IMG/VR virus record: IMGVR_UViG_3300048580_000268
Span: 1 to 55,359 of that record
Source: a virus
DNA: 55,359 bases
Reading direction: 5' to 3' (one strand)
Notes under the pieces: model-generated
Seen by the model: the letters and a program-made list of their open reading frames with translations, nothing else
Databases searched by the model: none
Told to the model about the DNA's origin: nothing
Made by a program: the position numbers and the translations under genes
Shown here: in pieces, positions 7,598-12,558 of the stretch
Layout: the number at the start of each line of letters is the position of its first letter
How positions within the stretch are numbered: the stretch's first letter is position 1

Positions 7598-7784
7598 CTT
7601 CGTCTAAATCTTCTGTAAGAAAATTAAACATGTGGTCCACGCGTTCTTGATACAATCCATCTATCAATCCTTGAAGAACACCTTCTAGCTCGTCGAAATT
7701 TCTCTGTAGGATTCGTGCTCTGAATTCAACATAGGCGATTGCTGCTACACCAATACCTATAGGAAAGACAAATTTATTAAACAT
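7593..7784 (-). CDS. Small membrane-anchored protein, 63 aa
   Basis: A 63-residue protein with an N-terminal hydrophobic segment (FVFPIGIGVAAIAYVEF) and an acidic, helical C-terminus (FDELEGVLQGLIDGL). AAAAGGAG lies 5 nt before the ATG. Codon use is AT-rich, unlike the cassette genes around it. It starts directly after a terminator with no promoter copy of its own, so it looks like an older resident gene between inserted cassettes. Confidence 0.78.
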   Translation of the reverse strand: MFNKFVFPIGIGVAAIAYVEFRARILQRNFDELEGVLQGLIDGLYQERVDHMFNFLTEDLDEG

Positions 7785-7798
7785 AGTAACTCCTTTTC

Positions 7799-7837
7799 AA
7801 AAAGGAAAAGCACCGCAATAGTGATGCTAATCCTTTA
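7799..7837 (-). terminator. Rho-independent terminator
   Basis: On the minus strand AAAGGATT, an AGCATC/GGTGCT stem, then CCTTTTTG. It sits between the 55-residue cassette gene and the 63-residue gene, and ends a few bases before the latter's ribosome binding site. Confidence 0.8.
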
Positions 7838-7852
7838 ACCTGTTAAGGTCAG

Positions 7853-8020
7853 TTAGTTGAGGCTGTTGGCGTAGAACGTCCTCAGACCTTCGAGTTCTTC
7901 GTGCGCTTCGTCAAGCTCGTCCAACACCTGGATGTGCTCCTGGTAGAGGTGGTACAAGTTCCACGAAAGCACCGCGAGCGCGATGATCTGGATAAGTGCA
8001 ATCAACAGTACGAACAACAT
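7853..8020 (-). CDS. Cassette membrane miniprotein, 55 aa
   Basis: A 55-residue protein starting MLFVLLIALIQIIALAVLSW: an N-terminal membrane helix with no charged lead, then a long acidic amphipathic helix (VLDELDEAHEELEGLRTFY). The leader GGAGACAGAAATGTTGTT is also found at the cassette gene at 8548, suggesting cassette duplication. It has its own promoter; the next terminator is at 7799-7837. No family recognised. Confidence 0.82.
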   Translation of the reverse strand: MLFVLLIALIQIIALAVLSWNLYHLYQEHIQVLDELDEAHEELEGLRTFYANSLN

Positions 8021-8045
8021 TTCTGTCTCCTTCTGTGGTTATCTC

Positions 8046-8074
8046 ATTATACGCGCTGTAAATAATGTGGACAA
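8046..8074 (-). promoter_or_regulatory. Cassette promoter 5
   Basis: TTGTCC, a 17-bp spacer ending TTTACAGCGCG, then TATAATGAGA. Drives the 55-residue gene at 8020. Confidence 0.9.
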
Positions 8075-8112
8075 AAATAAGAAGCCTTGTCAAGACTAGA
8101 CTTCTTATTTTG
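8073..8112 (-). terminator. Rho-independent terminator
   Basis: On the minus strand AAAATAAGAAG pairs with CTTCTTATTTT, an 11-bp stem ending in a U-tract that runs into TTGTCC of the next promoter. Confidence 0.88.
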
Positions 8113-8141
8113 AGGTTACTACCTCGTGGGGTGTTATGGGT

Positions 8142-8285
8142 TCACTTCTTCGCCTTGGTGGCGAGGAGAGCGGCCAGACCAGTGAGCAGCATGGTGACCG
8201 CCCGCGTACGGGCCTTCTCCTTGCGGCGCTGTTCTGATCGCTGTCGGTTCGCTTCGACCAAGTCGAAGAAACGTGTTCCAGCCAT
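8142..8285 (-). CDS. Cassette miniprotein, 47 aa
   Basis: A 47-residue protein (MAGTRFFDLVEANRQRSEQR...), very basic in the middle (RRKEKARTRA), with a short hydrophobic C-terminal helix (VTMLLTGLAALLATKAKK). It may be tail-anchored in the membrane or bind nucleic acid. AAGGAG lies 5 nt before the ATG. GC-rich codons, own promoter and terminator. No family recognised. Confidence 0.8.
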   Translation of the reverse strand: MAGTRFFDLVEANRQRSEQRRKEKARTRAVTMLLTGLAALLATKAKK

Positions 8286-8312
8286 GTCAACTCCTTGTTG
8301 TAGGTTTCTCTC

Positions 8313-8341
8313 ATTATAAGCGTTGTAAATAATGCGGACAA
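8313..8341 (-). promoter_or_regulatory. Cassette promoter 6
   Basis: TTGTCC, a 17-bp spacer ending TTTACAACGCT, then TATAATGAGAG. Drives the 47-residue gene. Confidence 0.9.
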
Positions 8342-8373
8342 GAAGAAAGCCCTTGTCGGGGGCTCCCTTCTAT
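8339..8373 (-). terminator. Rho-independent terminator
   Basis: On the minus strand AGAAGGGAGCCC, a short loop, GGGCTTTCTTCTTGTCC. Close relative of the terminator at 7075-7110. Confidence 0.85.
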
Positions 8374-8380
8374 TGATAAC

Positions 8381-8548
8381 TCAGGTGTTGATGTGTCGGT
8401 CGTTGCCGGCCAAACCAGTCTGCTCATCCTTCAAGGCCTCGATCGTGCGCGTCATCACCAACATCTTCTGATGCTGGCGATAGATCACATAAGCGAGGAC
8501 CATGACGATGGTTCCCATGGTGTAGCTGTAAAGCGTCCAAAACAACAT
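8381..8548 (-). CDS. Cassette membrane miniprotein, 55 aa
   Basis: A 55-residue protein (MLFWTLYSYTMGTIVMVLAY...) with one N-terminal membrane helix and a charged tail (RQHQKMLVMTRTIEALKDEQ). The leader and first codons (AAAGGAGACAGAAATGTTGTT-type) match the cassette gene at 8020. Longer frames start in the promoter and are rejected. Own promoter and terminator. No family recognised. Confidence 0.82.
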   Translation of the reverse strand: MLFWTLYSYTMGTIVMVLAYVIYRQHQKMLVMTRTIEALKDEQTGLAGNDRHINT

Positions 8549-8570
8549 TTCTGTCTCCTTTGTTTCTCTC

Positions 8571-8599
8571 ATTATAGGAGCTGTAAAAAATGTGGACAA
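8571..8599 (-). promoter_or_regulatory. Cassette promoter 7
   Basis: TTGTCC, a 17-bp spacer ending TTTACAGCTCC, then TATAATGAGAG. Drives the 55-residue gene at 8548. Confidence 0.9.
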
Positions 8600-8632
8600 A
8601 AAGGTTAGGGGTGTTGCCACCCCTTTCCTTTT
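8597..8632 (-). terminator. Rho-independent terminator
   Basis: On the minus strand AAAAGGAAAGGGGTG, GCAA loop, CACCCCTAACCTTTTTGT. It ends the 68-residue gene. Confidence 0.88.
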
Positions 8633-8838
8633 CAGTTGTTGAGCTCTTCCCAGTGCTCGGGGCTGTAGAACTCCATCGGGTCGATGTCACGCTCGCCCAA
8701 GAACTCGTAGAACTGCCTGATGTTGCGCTGCTGGATGGCGATCGCCGTCATAGCGATGGCCCCCCAGACGTACGCAGACTTCTTCTCTTCGTAGTGGTTC
8801 TTGAGCTTGGTAACACCAGCCTTGATCTTGTCCTTCAT
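8632..8838 (-). CDS. Cassette protein with weak membrane segment, 68 aa
   Basis: A 68-residue protein (MKDKIKAGVTKLKNHYEEKK...) with a basic amphipathic start, a moderately hydrophobic segment (AYVWGAIAMTAIAIQQ) and an acidic tail (DPMEFYSPEHWEELNN). CGGAGG lies 5 nt before the ATG. GC-rich codons, own promoter and terminator. No family recognised. Confidence 0.82.
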   Translation of the reverse strand: MKDKIKAGVTKLKNHYEEKKSAYVWGAIAMTAIAIQQRNIRQFYEFLGERDIDPMEFYSPEHWEELNN

Positions 8839-8866
8839 GGTTCCTCCGTTGGTAGGTGGTTGTCTC

Positions 8867-8895
8867 ATTATAAGCGTTGTAAATAATGTGGACAA
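8867..8895 (-). promoter_or_regulatory. Cassette promoter 8
   Basis: TTGTCC, a 17-bp spacer ending TTTACAACGCT, then TATAATGAGA. Drives the 68-residue gene. Confidence 0.9.
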
Positions 8896-8936
8896 AAAAG
8901 AGAAGCCCCGTAGTTTTTACGCTACGAGACTTCTCT
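8894..8936 (-). terminator. Rho-independent terminator
   Basis: On the minus strand GAGAGAAG and CTCGTAG pair with CTACGGG and CTTCTCTTTTTT. It ends the 79-residue gene. Confidence 0.88.
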
Positions 8937-8943
8937 CCGTGAG

Positions 8944-9183
8944 TTACTTCGCCTTCTTGGCGGCGTCGTCGAGGATCTTCTCGTTGATCTTCTCGATCTT
9001 CTTCTCCCGGCGGTCCGCGACGCGGTTGCCGATGGCGGTCTTCGCCTTGTCCCAGTTGCGCGCGGCGACGGTACCCAGCAGGGCACCAGCGCCGAACACG
9101 ACTGCGGTGGCGAGGAACGCACCGGTCTCCGTGTCTTCGGTCTCGTCGTTGAAGTCGATCTCGTCGTTCACGATCTCGTCCAT
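8944..9183 (-). CDS. Cassette membrane miniprotein, 79 aa
   Basis: A 79-residue protein: acidic N-terminus (MDEIVNDEIDFNDETED), a glycine-rich membrane segment (GAFLATAVVFGAGALLGTVA), then a very basic tail (RREKKIEKINEK). The charge layout suggests single-pass insertion with the basic tail in the cytoplasm. CGGAGG precedes the ATG. Strongly GC-rich codons. Own promoter and terminator. No family recognised. Confidence 0.83.
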   Translation of the reverse strand: MDEIVNDEIDFNDETEDTETGAFLATAVVFGAGALLGTVAARNWDKAKTAIGNRVADRREKKIEKINEKILDDAAKKAK

Positions 9184-9216
9184 TTCAATTCCTCCGTTTG
9201 GTAGGGTGTTTCTCTC

Positions 9217-9245
9217 ATTATAAGAGCTGTAATTTTTGCGGTTTA
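9217..9245 (-). promoter_or_regulatory. Cassette promoter 9
   Basis: TATAATGAGAG preceded by TTACAGCTCT. The -35 position (TAAACC) is weak and overlaps the end of the upstream gene. Drives the 79-residue gene. Confidence 0.75.
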
Positions 9246-9423
9246 TTACTCTTCTAAGTATGGATAAACAATGAAACTTACAAGCCTTTGGTTTGGGCCA
9301 GCTTTGAACATGGGATTCATAACCAAAGCATAGGGATGCTTTTCGTATAAATTGAGCAGCTCATCTTCAAGATATACAAAACCGACAGTTTCACTATCAA
9401 TTAGTATTGGTACGCGTTTCATG
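9246..9423 (-). CDS. Hypothetical protein, 58 aa, starting inside a tRNA end
   Basis: A 58-residue protein (MKRVPILIDSETVGFVYLED...) with no membrane segment. Its ATG shares two bases with the CCA end of the tRNA-Leu gene, and the GGGGG of the tRNA acceptor stem is the only ribosome-binding candidate. A longer frame would read through the tRNA and is rejected. AT-rich codons. No family recognised. Confidence 0.65.
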
Positions 9424-9511
9424 GTGCCCCCAGTGGGATTCGAACCCACACGACTTTTTAAAGTCCTTCGGGTTTAAGCCGAATGCGTCTGCCTGATTTC
9501 GCCATGGGGGC
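9422..9511 (-). tRNA. tRNA-Leu (anticodon TAA), CCA encoded
   Basis: A 90-nt cloverleaf with a GCCCCCA/TGGGGGC acceptor stem, anticodon loop CTTAAAC in a TTCGG/CCGAA stem, a long variable arm (GACTT/AAGTC) as in class II tRNAs, T-arm with GGTTCGAATCC, discriminator A and a genomic CCA. It reads TTA (and TTG), codons that are rare in high-GC actinobacteria. Confidence 0.95.
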
Positions 9512-9517
9512 TGGTGG

Positions 9518-9868
9518 CTACACGTCTGTCAAGTCCTTCCAAGAAGTTGTCCTGAACAGTTCTCTACAGAGACCGTCGGACTCGTAGAAATCGACAAACC
9601 CAACCCAGTCATCAGGGAAAATCATCTCGTGTTCTTGATCGAGACTATCGCGGTCCTGGGCCCAGTTGACGTGCTCGTGAACGACGATCTCTGAATTGGT
9701 CATTGCTTCTACGACCCACAGGTCACCATGCTCGAACATGATCTCGAAGTAAATCGGGTACCAAGTACCATCGATGATCTTCGGGAAACCCTCAACTTGA
9801 ATATTGACTGCTGGAATAATCACACCATTAATCTTAACGCAATTATTGAGATCTTCCAAGACGTCCAT
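9518..9868 (-). CDS. Hypothetical acidic protein, 116 aa
   Basis: A 116-residue soluble acidic protein (MDVLEDLNNCVKINGVIIPA...) with alternating strands (IYFEIMFEHGDLWVVEAMTN) and aromatic C-terminus. AAGGAG lies 6 nt before the ATG. It sits 6 bp upstream of tRNA-Leu in the same transcript direction. No family recognised. Confidence 0.75.
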   Translation of the reverse strand: MDVLEDLNNCVKINGVIIPAVNIQVEGFPKIIDGTWYPIYFEIMFEHGDLWVVEAMTNSEIVVHEHVNWAQDRDSLDQEHEMIFPDDWVGFVDFYESDGLCRELFRTTSWKDLTDV

Positions 9869-9881
9869 TAATTACTCCTTA

Positions 9882-10118
9882 TTAATACGGATCGGCGTAC
9901 TTACCATGCCAAGGATCATTACACGGCTCTAGGTGTTTACCACCCAGATCATTATACATAATCAAGCGTCGAGTCTTTTGCCGGTCACTCTGGCAGGTTG
10001 GGCACGGATAAACTTCTTTATCCTTAGACTCCGCCCAAGACAACCAAACTAAAAGGCCTAAAACAAAAAGAAAGAGGCCCCAAAAATACCAAGTACCGAA
10101 CCACTCTAAAACTGTCAT
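9882..10118 (-). CDS. Membrane protein with zinc-ribbon-like tail, 78 aa
   Basis: A 78-residue protein: N-terminal membrane helix (WYFWGLFLFVLGLLVWLSW), then CPTC and, 30 residues on, CNDPWH, which could bind one metal ion. Start at 10118; an upstream in-frame start would translate the tRNA gene and is rejected. The ribosome binding site (AAAGGA) is rather far from the ATG. No family recognised. Confidence 0.7.
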   Translation of the reverse strand: MTVLEWFGTWYFWGLFLFVLGLLVWLSWAESKDKEVYPCPTCQSDRQKTRRLIMYNDLGGKHLEPCNDPWHGKYADPY

Positions 10119-10138
10119 TATCTGTCTTTTTCCTTTTG

Positions 10139-10211
10139 TGGGCTGGGAGGGAATTGAACCCCCGACCGAGTTATTATGAGTAACCTGCTCTAACCACTGA
10201 GCTACCAGCCC
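10139..10211 (-). tRNA. tRNA with CAT anticodon (Met or Ile2)
   Basis: A 73-nt cloverleaf: acceptor GGGCTGG/CCAGCCC, D-arm AGCTCAGTGGTTAGAGC, anticodon loop CTCATAA, T-arm GGGGGTTCAATTCCC, discriminator A, no genomic CCA. CAT could be elongator Met, or Ile for ATA if the C is converted to lysidine. I cannot tell which from sequence alone. Confidence 0.93.
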
Positions 10212-10218
10212 TAGAGCT

Positions 10219-10437
10219 TTATTCAACTACAATCGTGATTCCAAGAATTTTGTTATTGGCGAGATCAACAGCAGCTTCAGGAGGAAGTTGCAGCAAATAT
10301 GGGTCTTCTGATATCTCCTCAAATTGCTGAGATGTGATTCGAATCGTTTCGTTTTGAGCGATAAAGGTTTCTCCGTCCAAAAGACTAGTTGTTTTCAGAT
10401 CATGAACTGCGTCTATAAGATCTTTGAAGTTGGTCAT
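10219..10437 (-). CDS. Hypothetical protein, 72 aa
   Basis: A 72-residue acidic protein (MTNFKDLIDAVHDLKTTSLL...) with a helical N-terminus and a hydrophobic C-terminal strand (ILGITIVVE). AAGGA lies 5 nt before the ATG. It overlaps the upstream gene by 38 nt and ends 7 bp before the CAT tRNA. No family recognised. Confidence 0.7.
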   Translation of the reverse strand: MTNFKDLIDAVHDLKTTSLLDGETFIAQNETIRITSQQFEEISEDPYLLQLPPEAAVDLANNKILGITIVVE

Positions 10438-10627
10438 TTTTGTCCTTAGTTGTGTTAAATCGCCGAGGCTTTACGATGTTCGACCTCTTGACAGAAAATA
10501 CTGCCGCGTAGTCGTCTCGAAACCAAACATGAGTCTCGTCCTTGTCTATGACTTCAACAAGACCTTCGTCATGATCTCGGCCAAGATGCTCGTGGTAATA
10601 GGTCAACTCTACAAATTCTGGAACCAT
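10400..10627 (-). CDS. Hypothetical protein, 75 aa
   Basis: A 75-residue protein (MVPEFVELTYYHEHLGRDHD...): a strand-rich acidic first half (GLVEVIDKDETHVWF), possibly an SH3-like small barrel, and a basic tail (KPRRFNTTKDKNDQLQRSYRRS). AGGAGG lies 4 nt before the ATG. No family recognised. Confidence 0.7.
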   Translation of the reverse strand: MVPEFVELTYYHEHLGRDHDEGLVEVIDKDETHVWFRDDYAAVFSVKRSNIVKPRRFNTTKDKNDQLQRSYRRSS

Positions 10628-10663
10628 GTTTCCTCCTAATTAAAAATGGCTAATGAAAATGCC

Positions 10664-10732
10664 GGACACTAAGAACTATGCACGCAGTCGTCAATGAGTG
10701 GATAGTTTGTGGTTGGATAACCCTTAGTGCCC
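10664..10732 (-). ncRNA. Stem just 3' of tRNA-Lys
   Basis: GGACACTAAG (10664-10673) and CTTAGTGCCC (10723-10732) pair at nine of ten positions around a loop of about 49 nt. There is no reading frame here. It could be a processing or terminator element after tRNA-Lys, or a further domain of the large RNA with the tRNA embedded. Confidence 0.4.
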
Positions 10733-10739
10733 AGCACAG

Positions 10740-10813
10740 TGCACCCCCTGGGACTTGAACCCAGAACCAACGGATTAAAAGTCCGACGCTCTAACCAATT
10801 GAGCTAGAGGTGC
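10740..10813 (-). tRNA. tRNA-Lys (anticodon TTT)
   Basis: A 74-nt cloverleaf: acceptor GCACCTC/GGGGTGC with one wobble pair, D-arm AGCTCAATTGGTTAGAGC, anticodon loop CTTTTAA, T-arm CTGGGTTCAAGTCCCAG, discriminator A, no genomic CCA. It reads AAA. Its 5' end abuts the long structured RNA region, so RNase P cleavage here could also set the 3' end of that RNA. Confidence 0.95.
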
Positions 10814-11667
10814 GTGTACCCAGCCGGATCGCCAAAAACGGCCTTACTGTTTTGACCCCCAGGATCTTATCAGTGCACTGTCTCTCACGTAAACCCTTAA
10901 TTTTCTAAGGGCGGCTCGATGACAGTCTCCTCCGGGTCAGAGGAGATGAGAAAAGGAGCAGTTTTGACCAGGATGCTCGGCCTGGGAGAGACGCCCTACA
11001 GAGGCGAAATTAAGGCAACCACGGACATATAGTGTCATCATCGCAACGAGAAACCAAGATTGCGAGGTACATGCACAGCGCTAAAGGAGAGGAAGGGACT
11101 GTGCTACGTGGTCTTTACCGACACAAGGCCTTAGCGAAATTGCTGTAGAGGCTCCTGACTAAGCCAGGAATTAAGCGTTATTGGCGCGCCTAATCTCAAA
11201 TGAGCACCTCTACAGCGTCCTTAGCCTGTTTGTGTTGTACCCAACCTATCTACCCATTTGGGCGACTCGGTCCACAAACAAAACGCGCACCTGGTACGGG
11301 TGGCGTCACACTAAGCGGTTTTTTGTTTACCTGAACCACTGATGATCAGTCAATGGCGTTCTGTGTCACCTTCACAGTGTACGGGCCTCTCGGCCCCGCG
11401 CTGAGCCTAAACTCTATTTAACGTCGCTCAGCCGACGATCTATTAATATAAACGAACTATCGCCTCAGGGCGGTCCGACCAGGATATGGGCGAGCCTGCG
11501 GACTGTACAACTCTCTGGCGAGGTGAGGTTGTAGCGCCCTGGACGAATTGATAAAAATAAAAAATGAGAAGCTGGGGCTAACTAGCCAACGAAACTAGTT
11601 ATTAGCGATCTTTCTTCATCGCGCCAGGTAGGTGGGGTTTGCTCCCACTCATTACGTGTCTTACCTT
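10814..11667 (-). ncRNA. Large structured non-coding RNA candidate, about 850 nt
   Basis: An ORF-free stretch of about 850 nt between the cassette-type promoter at 11674-11702 and tRNA-Lys. Perfect helices paired by eye: 11142-11151/11207-11216 (10 bp); 11227-11234/11273-11280 (8 bp) enclosing CCC-ATTT-GGG; 10926-10932/10940-10946 and 10880-10886/10986-10992 (7 bp each); 10894-10899/10906-10911; 11041-11046/11060-11065; 11073-11078/11099-11104; 11506-11511/11528-11533; 11580-11585/11595-11600; 11383-11387/11392-11396, whose minus-strand loop GAGA is a GNRA tetraloop. Size, tRNA neighbour and phage setting recall the GOLLD and ROOL RNAs; membership in either family is inference. Confidence 0.72.
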
Positions 11668-11673
11668 CTTCTC

Positions 11674-11702
11674 ATTATAAGCCCTGTAATTTTTGCGGAT
11701 CA
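11674..11702 (-). promoter_or_regulatory. Promoter of the large RNA and tRNA region
   Basis: TATAATGAGA preceded by TTACAGGGCT, the conserved core of the cassette promoters. The -35 position is TGATCC and overlaps the end of the upstream gene. Nothing coding follows for about 1 kb, so its first product is RNA. Confidence 0.8.
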
Positions 11703-11963
11703 CTCTGGCGGGACAAGTTCAAACTGCTCGGTAAAAATCTTTGCCGAGTAGCATCGAATGTTATCTCCCATGCGGGTCATGTAAAACCCAGGGTAAACCC
11801 GGTAGACGTTCGGGATCAACCGGCGGTCGACCTGAATGTAAGAGGTTCCATCTTCCTTCTTTCGGACGGTCCCAACAAACTCTGCGACTTCGTTAATGTT
11901 TTCTTCTGTGATTTCCACAGCTTCAACGACAAAGGGCTTTCGAATATAAGTATTGAAATACAT
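11700..11963 (-). CDS. Conserved hypothetical phage protein, 87 aa
   Basis: An 87-residue protein (MYFNTYIRKPFVVEAVEITE...). The pattern of two-strand start (KPFVVEAVEIT), helix (ENINEVAEFVG) and VYPGFYMTRMGDNIRCYS is one I recall from many actinophage early regions, without an assigned role. AAAGGA precedes the ATG. Its stop lies in the -35 region of the RNA promoter. Confidence 0.8.
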   Translation of the reverse strand: MYFNTYIRKPFVVEAVEITEENINEVAEFVGTVRKKEDGTSYIQVDRRLIPNVYRVYPGFYMTRMGDNIRCYSAKIFTEQFELVPPE

Positions 11964-12001
11964 CTAATTTCCTTTTCAATTTAGGTAGTCTTTTGAATAA
12001 A

Positions 12002-12065
12002 TGGAAGGGCCCCCGCCTCTGGTAATATTGGGGGTTTATTACTTTCAGCGAGGACCCATCCTTTT
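12002..12065 (-). terminator. Probable terminator hairpin
   Basis: On the minus strand AAAAAGGATGGGTCCTCGCTG pairs imperfectly with CAGAGGCGGGGGCCCTTCC, with a further CCCCC/GGGGG pairing inside, followed by ATTTATT. It lies between the SSB-like gene and the 87-residue gene. Confidence 0.5.
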
Positions 12066-12077
12066 TGATATATTAAA

Positions 12078-12548
12078 CTACAATATATCAGAAGGGTGCG
12101 CAGCGTACTTACGCTCTAACTCATCCTCACGAATGGTGATGTAGAGCGACTGAAGATACGCTTTGATGCCGGTCTTTCCGTTTACGGCCCACTCATACCC
12201 GCGAGCAATGAGATCTGCAGTTTGTACATCTGCCCAATCAAGAACAGCAACGCTGTCCTCAGTAAGCTGGGTTCGAGCCGTAGAGGTGATCATGATGACC
12301 TTTGGCGGGCGAATGTTAAAGTTCACAGTCACCTGAATATATGGCGTAGGTGTATCACCTTCGTCCCTCGGCTCAAGGTAACGAACATTCCATCCGTCGT
12401 TCAACAGATTTACTGCGGACTCGTCGTCCAAAATGACCGAAAAGTTTCGGTCTCCTTCACGATTGTACTGACCCTCCTTACCAGAAAAGTTCCGGAAAAT
12501 AAGAGTCGCGTCCTCCACGATAAATGTCTTTGCTTCTTTACTTGTCAT
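12078..12548 (-). CDS. Single-stranded DNA-binding-like protein
   Basis: A 156-residue protein of a phage family usually placed as ssDNA-binding-like. It opens FIVEDATLIFRNFSGKEGQYN and NFSVIL, has an OB-fold-like run of strands in the middle (YIQVTVNFNIRPPKVIMIT), and ends NGKTGIKAYLQSLYITIRED with a charged tail. It lies 10 bp after the primase-helicase-polymerase gene, the expected place for a replication partner. AAGGAG lies 6 nt before the ATG. The ssDNA-binding role is family knowledge plus context; no motif proves it. Confidence 0.62.
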   Translation of the reverse strand: MTSKEAKTFIVEDATLIFRNFSGKEGQYNREGDRNFSVILDDESAVNLLNDGWNVRYLEPRDEGDTPTPYIQVTVNFNIRPPKVIMITSTARTQLTEDSVAVLDWADVQTADLIARGYEWAVNGKTGIKAYLQSLYITIREDELERKYAAHPSDIL

Positions 12549-12558
12549 AAATATCTCC

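Noticed and set aside
6370-9222. ATG codons at the ends of TATAAT boxes as gene starts (for example 6371, 8895)
   Set aside because: They belong to -10 boxes (TATAATG). In each case a better ATG with Shine-Dalgarno lies 20-40 nt downstream.
6120-9245. A CRISPR array, suggested by regular repeats
   Set aside because: The repeats are promoters and terminators between different genes. Spacing is irregular, the intervals are coding, and there are no cas genes.
10119-10226. N-terminal extension of the 78-residue protein through tRNA-Met
   Set aside because: The extended part is the translation of the tRNA gene. The start at 10118 lies after the tRNA end.
10814-11667. A tmRNA or a group I intron
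   Set aside because: I see no Ala-tRNA-like ends or tag reading frame, and no interrupted gene on either side. A free-standing structured RNA explains the region better.
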